From an uncultured Clostridia bacterium (lineage in GTDB: Bacteria; Bacillota; Clostridia; Lachnospirales; Lachnospiraceae): a DNA stretch of 6,848 nucleotides. The notes beneath the pieces are model-generated. The model was not told the DNA's origin. It did not search any database and saw nothing but the letters and a program-made list of their open reading frames with translations. Positions 1-6,732 of the stretch are shown piece by piece. The translations under genes and the position numbers were made by a program. Location of the stretch: positions 1 through 6,848 of the forward strand of contig CAMWWW010000125.1 of the NCBI GenBank assembly GCA_947178015.1, written 5' to 3'. Each line of letters begins with the position of its first letter. Positions within the stretch are counted from its first letter, which is position 1.

Positions 1-505
1 GTATTATAAGTACAGAGAGCCAAGGATGCTTCTGACATCGGGAGGCTTGGGAACCATGGGCTATGGTTTGGGCGCTGCCTTGGGGGCAAAGATGGGCTGC
101 AAGGATAAAATTGTGATCAATGTGGCGGGGGATGGCTGCTTCCGCATGAATATGAATGAGATTGCCACAGCGACTCGTCACAACATTCCTATTATTCAGG
201 TTGTGATCAACAATCATGTGCTTGGCATGGTGCGTCAGTGGCAGACATTATTCTATGGAAAGCGCTATTCAGCGACGGTATTAAATGATGCAGTGGACTT
301 TGTCAAGCTTGCCGAGGCGATGGGGGCAAAGGCGTATCGCGTCACAAAAAAGGAAGAATTTGAGCCTGCGCTGAGAGAGGCGATCCAGTTAAATATACCA
401 GTTTTAATTGATTGTCAGATTGACAGTGATGATAAGGTTTGGCCGATGGTAGCGCCGGGCGCGGCAATATCGGAAGCCTTTAGCGAGGAAGATCTGGAAA
501 ATTAG
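1..505 (+). CDS. ilvB: Acetolactate synthase large subunit, C-terminal part (truncated by window edge)
   Basis: This is the C-terminal 167 residues of a thiamine-diphosphate (ThDP) enzyme. It condenses two pyruvates to acetolactate, or pyruvate with 2-ketobutyrate, at the start of branched-chain amino acid synthesis in the cytoplasm. The frame is open to the left edge (first full codon at base 2) and stops with TAG at 503-505. Counting from that first codon, the family block LTSGGLGTMGYG is at residues 11-22. The ThDP/Mg motif begins with GDG at 43-45 and ends with NN at 70-71. MVRQWQ at 76-81 carries the conserved Trp of acetolactate synthases (W80), and VWPMVAPGAA near the end is the usual C-terminal block. 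The Met at base 26 is internal, not a start. No ilvN small subunit follows; the next gene is serC. Other ThDP enzymes (glyoxylate carboligase, pyruvate oxidase) fit less well because of the MVRQWQ and PMVAPGAA blocks. Confidence 0.93.
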   Translation, partial: YYKYREPRMLLTSGGLGTMGYGLGAALGAKMGCKDKIVINVAGDGCFRMNMNEIATATRHNIPIIQVVINNHVLGMVRQWQTLFYGKRYSATVLNDAVDFVKLAEAMGAKAYRVTKKEEFEPALREAIQLNIPVLIDCQIDSDDKVWPMVAPGAAISEAFSEEDLEN

Positions 506-513
506 CAGAATTC

Positions 514-580
514 CCGTCCAGTCTGTTTCTTACTAACTTCTCCTGTTTCGTGGCGGAGAAATAGTAAGTTGGCTGGACGG
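514..580 (+). terminator. Long imperfect stem-loop after ilvB, probable terminator
   Basis: Outer arms CCGTCCAG (514-521) and CTGGACGG (573-580) are perfect reverse complements. Two inner paired blocks continue the same stem: TTACTA (530-535) with TAGTAA (562-567), and TTCTCC (538-543) with GGAGAA (555-560). The apical loop is about 11 bases. It starts nine bases after the ilvB stop and is followed by ATTTTAT and then a T-rich stretch, so termination of ilvB transcription is the simplest reading. The immediate T-run is short and the stem has internal loops. A processed structured RNA or a dispersed palindromic element is therefore possible. Confidence 0.5.
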
Positions 581-656
581 ATTTTATGTATGTTGATTTT
601 TTACATCGATTTTGTTGTTTCAATGGTGCCAGTAGAGAACTTTCTGACAAATTCAC

Positions 657-685
657 TTGACTATACAGTGATAAAGCGTTAAAAT
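657..685 (+). promoter_or_regulatory. Sigma-A-type promoter for the serC-serA-DUF1015 operon
   Basis: The -35 box TTGACT (657-662) is one mismatch from consensus. It is separated by exactly 17 bases from the -10 box TAAAAT (680-685), also one mismatch from consensus. Transcription would start near 691-693, giving a roughly 60-base AT-rich leader before serC. A perfect TATAAT at 710-715 lies further down but has no good -35 at 16-18 bases, so it is a weaker alternative. No T-box sequence or recognisable riboswitch is visible in the leader. Confidence 0.7.
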
Positions 686-737
686 GTTTCATAAAGTTTA
701 TAGTTTTTTTATAATATTGAATATACATAAAATTGCC

Positions 738-744
738 AAGGAGG
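738..744 (+). promoter_or_regulatory. Ribosome binding site of serC
   Basis: AAGGAGG is a full anti-Shine-Dalgarno match, ending 10 bases before the ATG at 755. It fixes that ATG as the serC start and implies strong translation. Confidence 0.85.
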
Positions 745-754
745 ATTAGAAAGA

Positions 755-1837
755 ATGGGAAGAGTCTATAATTTTTCAGCAGGTCCGGCTGTGCTGCCGG
801 AGGAGGTGCTCAAGGAAGCAGCAGCAGAGATGCTTGATTATAAGGGTACAGGTATGTCCGTGATGGAGATGAGCCATCGTTCTAAGGCATATCAGGAGAT
901 CATTGACACGGCGGAGGCAGATCTTAGAGAGCTTATGAATATCCCAGATAACTACAAGGTGCTGTTTTTGCAGGGTGGAGCTTCACAGCAGTTTGCTATG
1001 ATTCCAATGAACCTGATGAAGAATAAGAAGGCAGATTATATTATTACCGGACAGTGGGCGAAGAAGGCATATCAGGAGGCAAAACTGTACGGCGAGGCAA
1101 GGGCGGTTGCATCTTCTGAGGATAAGACATATTCCTATATACCGGACTGCTCTGACTTGGACATTGCTGAGGATGCAGATTATGTTTATATCTGTGAGAA
1201 CAATACAATCTATGGAACGAAATATAAGACTCTGCCGAACACAAAGGGAAAGACCTTGGTTGCAGATGTGTCTTCTTGCTTTTTATCCGAGCCGGTTGAT
1301 GTGACAAAGTATGGTGTGATCTATGGCGGCGTGCAGAAAAATATCGGTCCGGCAGGTGTGGTAATTGTAATAATTCGTGAGGATCTGATTACGGAGGATG
1401 TGCTTCCCGGAACTCCGACTATGCTGCGCTATAAAACGCATGCGGATAATGGTTCCATGTACAATACGCCGCCTGCTTATGGCATCTATATCTGCGGCAA
1501 GGTATTTCAGTGGCTTAAGAGAATGGGCGGTCTTGAGAGCATGAAGGAGCGCAATGAGAAGAAGGCAAAGATTCTCTATGATTATCTGGATCAAAGTAAG
1601 CTGTTTCGGGGCACTGTTGTGCCGGAGGATCGCTCTTTGATGAATGTGCCGTTTGTGACGGGAAGTGAGGAGCTGGACGCCAAGTTTGTAAAGGAAGCAA
1701 AAGCGGCAGGCTTTGAGAATTTAAAAGGTCACAGAACGGTGGGCGGCATGAGAGCGAGCATCTACAACGCTATGCCAATCGAAGGCGTGGAGGCTTTGGT
1801 TCAGTTTATGAAGAAATTTGAGGAGGAGAATGTATAA
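755..1837 (+). CDS. serC: Phosphoserine aminotransferase
   Basis: This cytoplasmic PLP enzyme converts 3-phosphohydroxypyruvate plus glutamate to O-phospho-L-serine and 2-oxoglutarate, the second step of serine synthesis. The protein is 360 residues, the normal family length. It opens with the SerC signature YNFSAGPAVLP (residues 5-15). Visible active-site elements are H41-R42 (substrate binding), GGAS at 74-77 (cofactor phosphate), W101 (stacks on the PLP ring), D171 in VADVSS (pyridine nitrogen) and K195 in GGVQKNIGP (Schiff-base lysine). The C-terminal GHRTVGGMRAS block (325-335) has H326, R327 and R333, which line the phosphate site in characterised SerC. The ATG at 755 has a strong Shine-Dalgarno 10 bases upstream. 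The stop TAA shares its last base with the ATG of serA, indicating translational coupling. Confidence 0.97.
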   Translation: MGRVYNFSAGPAVLPEEVLKEAAAEMLDYKGTGMSVMEMSHRSKAYQEIIDTAEADLRELMNIPDNYKVLFLQGGASQQFAMIPMNLMKNKKADYIITGQWAKKAYQEAKLYGEARAVASSEDKTYSYIPDCSDLDIAEDADYVYICENNTIYGTKYKTLPNTKGKTLVADVSSCFLSEPVDVTKYGVIYGGVQKNIGPAGVVIVIIREDLITEDVLPGTPTMLRYKTHADNGSMYNTPPAYGIYICGKVFQWLKRMGGLESMKERNEKKAKILYDYLDQSKLFRGTVVPEDRSLMNVPFVTGSEELDAKFVKEAKAAGFENLKGHRTVGGMRASIYNAMPIEGVEALVQFMKKFEEENV

Positions 1838-3000
1838 TGTTTCAGATTCATTGTTTAAATAAAATTTCCCATATTGGTCTCGATCGTCTGACGGATGCGT
1901 ATCAGCTTAACGATGGTTTTGATGCAGCCGATGCTGTTTTGGTCAGAAGTGCAGCGATGCACGATATGGAGATGAAAGAGAATCTGCTTGCTATTGCAAG
2001 AGCAGGTGCAGGAGTCAACAATATTCCGCTGGATAAATGTGCAGAGCAGGGAATCGTTGTGTTTAACACACCGGGAGCCAATGCCAACGCGGTGAAGGAA
2101 CTGGTGCTTGCAGGCATGCTGCTTGCTTCCCGCGATATTATAGGGGGAGCCGAGTGGGTGAAGGCGAACAAGTCGGAGGAGACGATCGCCAAGATGGTGG
2201 AGAAAGAAAAGTCCAAGTTTGCCGGCTGTGAGCTGATGGGAAAGAAGCTTGGCGTAATTGGGCTTGGCGCGATTGGCGCAAAGATTGCCAATGCTGCGGT
2301 AAATCTTGGCATGGAGGTATATGGCTACGATCCTTATATTTCCGTGGAGGCGGCGTGGAGCCTGTCCAGAGAGGTACAACACAGCAAGAGTGAGGAGCAG
2401 ATTTATGCAGAATGTGATTTTATCACGCTCCACGTTCCGGCTCTGGCGGAGACAAAGGGCAAGATTAATAAGGAAACACTCGCCATGATGAAAGATGGTG
2501 TTGTAATTCTGAATTTCTCAAGAGATGTGATAGTGAACGATGCAGATATGGCGGAAGCGTTAAAGTCTGGTAAGGTGAAGCGCTATGTGACAGATTTCCC
2601 CAATCCTGCGTCCGCAAATATGGAGAATGTAATTGCGCTTCCTCATCTGGGCGCTTCCACAGAGGAGGCAGAGGATAATTGTGCTGTTATGGCAGTGAAC
2701 CAGTTGATGGAATATTTGGAGAACGGCAATATTAAGAACTCTGTGAATTTCCCGGCATGCGATATGGGCGTGTGCAAAAAAGCGGGGCGTATTGCAATCC
2801 ATCACAGAAATGTGCCAAATATGCTTGCAAAGTTTACCGGGGCGTGCTCAGCGCAGAATATTAATATCTCTGATATGATTAACAAGAGCAAGGAGGAGTA
2901 TTCTTATACACTTATGGATATTGATTCTCCTGCCACGGAGGAGCTTGTGAAAATAATCCGCGAGATCCCTGAGGTATTAAAGGTACGTGTGGTGAAATAG
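1837..3000 (+). CDS. serA: D-3-phosphoglycerate dehydrogenase, short form with ACT domain
   Basis: This cytoplasmic enzyme oxidises 3-phosphoglycerate to 3-phosphohydroxypyruvate with NAD, committing carbon to serine. It has 387 residues. The substrate-domain motifs are VRS (36-38) and RAGAGVNN (55-62). The Rossmann loop is GLGAIG (142-147), with D165 ending the second strand, as expected for NAD. Catalytic residues visible are R229 in NFSRD and H270 in PHLGAS. The ACT domain spans about 318-387. H323, N325 and N343 match, by my hand alignment, the serine-contacting residues of the E. coli ACT domain, so serine feedback is plausible. There is no intervening domain between the catalytic and ACT parts. 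An oddity is that the usual catalytic Glu in the DVFxxEP block is not obvious: the equivalent reads TDFPNPAS (252-259). AGGAGG at 1821-1826, inside serC, serves the ATG at 1837. Confidence 0.95.
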   Translation: MFQIHCLNKISHIGLDRLTDAYQLNDGFDAADAVLVRSAAMHDMEMKENLLAIARAGAGVNNIPLDKCAEQGIVVFNTPGANANAVKELVLAGMLLASRDIIGGAEWVKANKSEETIAKMVEKEKSKFAGCELMGKKLGVIGLGAIGAKIANAAVNLGMEVYGYDPYISVEAAWSLSREVQHSKSEEQIYAECDFITLHVPALAETKGKINKETLAMMKDGVVILNFSRDVIVNDADMAEALKSGKVKRYVTDFPNPASANMENVIALPHLGASTEEAEDNCAVMAVNQLMEYLENGNIKNSVNFPACDMGVCKKAGRIAIHHRNVPNMLAKFTGACSAQNINISDMINKSKEEYSYTLMDIDSPATEELVKIIREIPEVLKVRVVK

Positions 3001-3031
3001 TTGGAAACCCCTGTAGAATACATGCAGAAAT

Positions 3032-3035
3032 GAGG
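3032..3035 (+). promoter_or_regulatory. Ribosome binding site choosing the DUF1015 start at 3042
   Basis: GAGG sits six bases before the ATG at 3042. The alternative in-frame ATG at 3030 has no purine-rich Shine-Dalgarno in the bases before it (CCCCTGTAGAATACATGCAG). This favours the shorter protein beginning MAAVRPF. Confidence 0.6.
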
Positions 3036-3041
3036 AAGAAG

Positions 3042-4280
3042 ATGGCAGCAGTTAGACCATTCCGGTGTATTAGACCGGATGTAAAGATAGCGGACAGGGT
3101 GGCGGCACTGCCCTATGATGTCTATAATCGCAAGGAGGCGTGCGCGGAAGTAGTAAGAGAGCCATTGTCCTTTTTAAAAATAGATCGTGCTGAAACGCAG
3201 TTTGATGACAGCGTGGATACTTATGATGAGAGGGTATATCAGAAGGCGAGGGAACTTTTGGACAGCGCGATCGCAGATGGAACCTTCGTGACAGATGAAG
3301 AAGAGTGCTATTATATCTATGAGCTTACTATGAATGGGCGCGCGCAGACAGGAATTGTGGCGTGCGCATCCATTGACGATTATCAAAATAATATCATTAA
3401 AAAGCATGAGAAAACCCGCGCAGATAAGGAGGCGGACAGAATCCATCATGTGGATGCCTGCAATGCGCAGACGGGACCTATTTTTCTTGCTTATCGCTCC
3501 AAACAGGAGATCAACAATGTGGTGACGGCAGAGAAGGCGGCAGCGCCTCTCTATGATTTTACGGCTCCCGACGGCGTGCGCCATACAGTGTGGCGGATTG
3601 CTGGAAGAGCAGAGGTGGATACACTAAGAAAATCCTTTGCAGAGCTGGACAGCATCTATATTGCAGATGGGCATCACAGGGCGGCCTCGGCTGTTCGAGT
3701 AGGCATGATGCGAAGAGAGGCAAATCCGGGTTATACAGGTGAGGAAGAATTTAATTACTTTTTATCTGTTCTATTTCCAGATGATCAGTTGATGATTATG
3801 GATTATAACCGTGTGGTTAAGGATTTAAATGGGCACAGTGTGGAGGAATTTCTCAGGCTTGTGGAAGAGAAGTATAAGGTGGAGAAAATTGGCTCCGATG
3901 CATATCGCCCCACGAAGGTGCATGAGGCCGGGATGTATCTGGAAGGAAACTGGTATAAACTTACGGCTAGGGAGGAGATCCAAAGTGATGATCCGGTGGA
4001 AGGACTGGATGTATCGCTGTTGCAAAAATATTTGCTTGCTCCAATACTTGGCATCGGCGATCCTAAGACAGATAAGAGAATTGATTTTGTGGGCGGCATC
4101 CGCGGATTGTCTGAACTTGAGAGAAGAACAAGGGAGGATATGAAAGTAGCATTTGCCATGTATCCCACTTCCATTTCCCAGCTTTTTGATGTGGCGGACG
4201 CACAGCGATTAATGCCACCCAAATCAACATGGTTTGAACCAAAGCTTAGAAGCGGGCTGTTTATTCATAAGTTAAATTAG
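3042..4280 (+). CDS. DUF1015 family protein, third gene of the serine operon
   Basis: A soluble protein of 412 residues (416 if translated from the ATG at 3030) whose biochemical role I cannot assign from the sequence. It matches DUF1015 by several conserved blocks, numbered from the 3042 start: VRPFRCIRPD (4-13), LPYDV (23-27), PLSFLKI (41-47), HEKTRADKEADR (122-133), NAQTGPIF (141-148), YIADGHHRAAS (206-216) and KSTWFEPKLRSGL (394-406). No signal peptide or membrane segment is seen. The start at 3042 is preferred because family members typically begin directly with the xVRPFR block and because a Shine-Dalgarno fits. It lies 41 bases after serA with no terminator between, and a terminator follows it, so it is cotranscribed with serC and serA. 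The DGHHR motif resembles the phosphate-binding motif of the ParB/sulfiredoxin-like fold, which includes free-serine kinases. A role in phosphoserine or serine phosphoryl transfer is inference from motif plus context. Confidence 0.88.
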   Translation: MAAVRPFRCIRPDVKIADRVAALPYDVYNRKEACAEVVREPLSFLKIDRAETQFDDSVDTYDERVYQKARELLDSAIADGTFVTDEEECYYIYELTMNGRAQTGIVACASIDDYQNNIIKKHEKTRADKEADRIHHVDACNAQTGPIFLAYRSKQEINNVVTAEKAAAPLYDFTAPDGVRHTVWRIAGRAEVDTLRKSFAELDSIYIADGHHRAASAVRVGMMRREANPGYTGEEEFNYFLSVLFPDDQLMIMDYNRVVKDLNGHSVEEFLRLVEEKYKVEKIGSDAYRPTKVHEAGMYLEGNWYKLTAREEIQSDDPVEGLDVSLLQKYLLAPILGIGDPKTDKRIDFVGGIRGLSELERRTREDMKVAFAMYPTSISQLFDVADAQRLMPPKSTWFEPKLRSGLFIHKLN

Positions 4281-4328
4281 AATAACTGCCAAGCCTGCCG
4301 GTGATTATACAGCTTATTCAAAATAAGT

Positions 4329-4383
4329 CTCACGGTGAGATTTGATTCCAGCAAGAATTGCGTCCCACCGTGAGTTTTGTTTT
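4329..4383 (+). terminator. Rho-independent terminator of the serine operon, possibly bidirectional
   Basis: The arms CTCACGGTG (4329-4337) and CACCGTGAG (4366-4374) are perfect nine-base complements, followed by TTTTGTTTT (4375-4383). The 28-base loop contains a minor inner stem, ATTC (4345-4348) with GAAT (4355-4358). It lies 48 bases after the DUF1015 stop. Read on the minus strand, the same stem is followed by ACTTATTTT, so it may also stop the convergent ABC operon, which ends at 4449. A small AT-rich hairpin, CTTATT (4313-4318) with AATAAG (4322-4327), precedes it. Confidence 0.75.
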
Positions 4384-4448
4384 CAGCCGTAGTAGTCCGG
4401 TCCGCCTGCGGAAGTTAAGATAGCTTTTCCTGCAATCGCCACGGTTTT

Positions 4449-5093
4449 TTACCGAGTTTGTTCCAAAATTCCCACGTTCATTTGATACACACTGTCGCAG
4501 AGCAGCCGAATATCCTCCGGGTTGTGACTTGCCACAAGGATCGTTTTGCCTAGCCGCTTCAAGCCCAAAAACAGATCCCGCATATCCGCAACACCGTGAT
4601 TGTCCAGCCCGTTAAAAGGTTCGTCCAAAATGAGGATGTCGGGATTTTCCATGATAGCTTGCGCAATCGCCAGACGCTGGCGCATCCCCAATGAATAGTT
4701 CACTACAGGCTTTTGGGAGTCCGGGTCCAATCCTACCTGAGACAGCACCTGTTTTAAATGCTCCCGATTCCTCCTGTTCCGGATCATATAGAGATATTCC
4801 AGATTTTTATAGCCTGACGCATGGGCCAAAAACGCTGGTTCCTCTATAATAATGCCCACAGATTGGAGGACTTCCCCATTTCTTCTTTCTTCTCCGTCAA
4901 TCAGGATTTTCCCGCTGTCGATTGCCGTCAGGCCGCAGATCGCCTTGAACAGCACCGTTTTCCCCGCTCCGTTGCGGCCAATGATCCCGGCAATTTCTCC
5001 GCTTCTGCACTCCAAATTGACCTGTTTCAAAATCGTATGATCCCGATAGGCTTTCGTCACATTGACGCATTTGATCTTGGGCGCTTTCTCCAT
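4449..5093 (-). CDS. ABC transporter ATP-binding protein, BcrA/LanF-like with E-loop
   Basis: The nucleotide-binding subunit of an ABC transporter, at the cytoplasmic face of the membrane, powering the two permeases encoded just upstream. It has 214 residues. Walker A is GRNGAGKT (39-46). The signature is YSLGMRQR (133-140), an LGM variant of LSGGQ. Walker B is ILILDEP (153-159), the D-loop is NGLD (161-164) and the switch His is H190. Where the Q-loop Gln is expected the sequence reads IIIEEPAF, so E84 probably replaces it. That glutamate 'E-loop' and the LGM signature are typical of bacitracin (BcrA) and lantibiotic (LanF) exporters. The protein lacks the C-terminal extension found in some BcrA homologues. 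AAAGGAGG (5109-5102) gives an 8-base spacing to the ATG, which comes three bases after the stop of the upstream permease. The substrate is unknown; a peptide or another membrane-active compound is the family expectation. Confidence 0.92.
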   Translation of the reverse strand: MEKAPKIKCVNVTKAYRDHTILKQVNLECRSGEIAGIIGRNGAGKTVLFKAICGLTAIDSGKILIDGEERRNGEVLQSVGIIIEEPAFLAHASGYKNLEYLYMIRNRRNREHLKQVLSQVGLDPDSQKPVVNYSLGMRQRLAIAQAIMENPDILILDEPFNGLDNHGVADMRDLFLGLKRLGKTILVASHNPEDIRLLCDSVYQMNVGILEQTR

Positions 5094-5096
5094 TGC

Positions 5097-5945
5097 TCAG
5101 TCCTCCTTTGTCCATTGAAACTCCGTGCGTCGGATTGCAAGAACTACCCCTGCGGCCAGCAGAGCGGAACCTGTTATCAGAATCGCCATTGCCATGCCGA
5201 AGCTGGGGCTTGCCACGCGATAGGCTCCCTCCAGCAGCATCCGGTTCAGCCATGAGAAGGGAGAGACAAATACGATCATCGGCAGTTCCAGATGGACGTT
5301 TGCCGCCGCCACCGGCAAGACGGCAAGCGCCGTGGCCGAAACCACGGCCAGCGTTCTTGTGAAACACAAACTGACCAGCAGCATCCACATTCCAATAAAG
5401 GCGGTCACAAGAACCATCAAGCCCATGATCTCCAGCATGGCCCGGTCAGGAGAAAAGCCGCTAATCATGCGATAGTCGATTTGAACCTTAACGCCATACT
5501 TTGACGCCGCGTCCGTCACGGCGAGGGAGTGGAGTACCTTTCCCCACCCGGCAGTCAAATCAAGCCGTGGGACAATCACCAAAATGCTGACCAGAAACTC
5601 CATGCACGGCAATAACAACGCGGTGAGCCAAATCCGAAGGACTTTGCCGAGCATCCAGCGGATTCTTCCCTGACGTATGATGACGTACAACTGCGCCCTC
5701 TGGAAAAAGGGGACCGTGGAGAAGAAATAGATTGCGGAAACTCCATATATAAACTGCATATAGATCGACTGAAAGAGAAATGGCAGCAACCAAGGGGAGA
5801 GCGGGCAGTTCATATCAGCGGAGAACCGTATTATTTCCCGCAGATGATAGTGCATGACCGTGAACTGAAAGAGCAGAAATACAAGCAGTCTTGAAGAAAT
5901 GAAGTATGGGCGGAAATCCCGGAAAAAGAAATTCAGTTTATTCAT
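5097..5945 (-). CDS. ABC-2-type transporter permease (ATPase-proximal)
   Basis: An integral membrane protein of 282 residues with about six predicted helices, by eye near 18-31, 52-80, 104-125, 170-194, 197-215 and 249-271. A hydrophilic stretch around 126-168 lies between helices 3 and 4 and may be an external loop. The basic segment around 91-104 (RQGRIRWMLGKVLR) is where ABC-2 permeases usually have their cytoplasmic coupling helix. No catalytic motif is present. The gene overlaps the preceding permease by eight bases (ATGAATAA) and has GAAAGGAG seven bases before its ATG, so translation is likely coupled. With the neighbouring permease it would form a heterodimeric channel energised by the adjacent ATPase. 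The two permeases are not close copies by eye. Assignment as a permease rests on hydrophobicity and operon position; the exact ABC-2 subfamily is not recognised. Confidence 0.82.
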   Translation of the reverse strand: MNKLNFFFRDFRPYFISSRLLVFLLFQFTVMHYHLREIIRFSADMNCPLSPWLLPFLFQSIYMQFIYGVSAIYFFSTVPFFQRAQLYVIIRQGRIRWMLGKVLRIWLTALLLPCMEFLVSILVIVPRLDLTAGWGKVLHSLAVTDAASKYGVKVQIDYRMISGFSPDRAMLEIMGLMVLVTAFIGMWMLLVSLCFTRTLAVVSATALAVLPVAAANVHLELPMIVFVSPFSWLNRMLLEGAYRVASPSFGMAMAILITGSALLAAGVVLAIRRTEFQWTKED

Positions 5946-6732
5946 TCAAAAACTCCTTTCGAACCTTCCACTCGGTCACAAGGCCAACGCACAGCAAAAC
6001 CGCCGCAGAAATTGGAAAAACCACCAAAAATGCCAACAGGTCGTTTCCCACAACATTGTTGGACGGGGCAAAGATCAGAGCAAGTGAATATCTGTTTTGA
6101 GACAGTGCAGAAATGAACAGGTCGATAAAATAGTAGCTGAGAAACGGCGTTGCAAGCACCAGCAATCTGTTCCGGGTGAACAGGGACAGACCCGCGGAGA
6201 GTACGGCCAATATTCCCGACAGCGTCCCATATTGAAGGCCCCACAGCAAAAAATATGCTGTGAACCATCCCTTGTCTAGGAAAAACCGCAGACCTCCTGA
6301 CAAAAGCAGATTTTGGTATAGAGCGCTCTCCGCCTGAACCCATGGCAACTTGAGACGCAGAAGCAGGGCATACAGGAAAATTCCAAGTCCCACATTCAGC
6401 ATACCGGTAAGGAATATGGAGATCATTTTGGAGAATACATATTGCCTTGTTCCGGTTCTGGAAAGGATGCCCCGGATATAGCGGTGTTCGATGTCGGAAA
6501 AGATACTGTCGGCGTATGCGGACGCGCCGCCGATCATCACCAGCATGGCGGGCATCCCATACATGACCAGAGAGAACACATAAAGCACTTCCGTATCCAG
6601 AGCGATCCCCTCAAAGGATGCTGCCAGCAATACCGCTATCACGAGCAAAATCGAAAAGGCAAACCTTTTTGAGAGAAAGGCCTTGTATAGATCTGCATAC
6701 AGGGCCTTTCCGTATACTGCGGCGGTTTTCAC
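5938..6732 (-). CDS. ABC-2-type transporter permease (first of pair), GTG start
   Basis: An integral membrane protein of 264 residues with about six hydrophobic segments by eye, near 24-41, 50-70, 102-124, 157-184, 188-210 and 231-253. Between segments 2 and 3 it has FSDIEHRYIRGILSRTGTR (78-96). This charged block, with its pattern of acidic residues, then RGILSR and K102 of the next helix, resembles the coupling region of ABC-2 permeases that act with BcrA/LanF-type ATPases. The start is GTG at 6732-6730, which overlaps the TGA of the upstream frame as GTGA. GAGGA nine bases upstream can serve as ribosome binding site. No nearby in-frame ATG precedes helix 1. It is the likely partner of the next permease, and the substrate is unknown. 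Confidence 0.82.
   Translation of the reverse strand: MKTAAVYGKALYADLYKAFLSKRFAFSILLVIAVLLAASFEGIALDTEVLYVFSLVMYGMPAMLVMIGGASAYADSIFSDIEHRYIRGILSRTGTRQYVFSKMISIFLTGMLNVGLGIFLYALLLRLKLPWVQAESALYQNLLLSGGLRFFLDKGWFTAYFLLWGLQYGTLSGILAVLSAGLSLFTRNRLLVLATPFLSYYFIDLFISALSQNRYSLALIFAPSNNVVGNDLLAFLVVFPISAAVLLCVGLVTEWKVRKEFLNE

Noticed and set aside
586..660. Plus-strand 24-codon frame starting ATGTATGTT, considered as a leader peptide for attenuation of serC
   Set aside because: It lacks a good ribosome site, is not rich in Ser or other regulatory codons, and ends inside the -35 box, upstream of the predicted transcript start.
480..728. Minus-strand 82-codon frame spanning the ilvB-serC gap
   Set aside because: It overlaps the ilvB end, the hairpin and the serC promoter. 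The translation has no recognisable domain, and no Shine-Dalgarno or promoter was seen for it.
581..754. T-box or other riboswitch in the serC leader
   Set aside because: No T-box consensus (TGGNACCGCG type) or recognisable aptamer is visible, and the predicted leader from the promoter is only about 60 bases.
1855..2433. Minus-strand frame of 192 codons inside serA, and a second one of 136 codons (1902-2312)
   Set aside because: Both are antisense shadows of a strongly conserved gene, with low-complexity translations (rich in Ser, Ala, His, Cys) and no family motif.
4401..4412. Inverted repeat TCCGC-CT-GCGGA between the convergent operons
   Set aside because: Five base pairs with a two-base loop and no following T-run; too small to call a terminator or operator.
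4383..4448. Open stretch of 21 codons in the same frame just after the ATPase stop (starts KTVAIAGKAIL), considered as stop readthrough or a small peptide
   Set aside because: A stop-free run of 21 codons is common by chance. There is no ribosome site for a separate start, and the ATPase already ends at a normal family-like C-terminus.
4821..5255. Plus-strand frame of 144 codons across the ATPase and permease junction
   Set aside because: It lies antisense to the Walker A region and to the junction with the permease, and its translation shows no domain.
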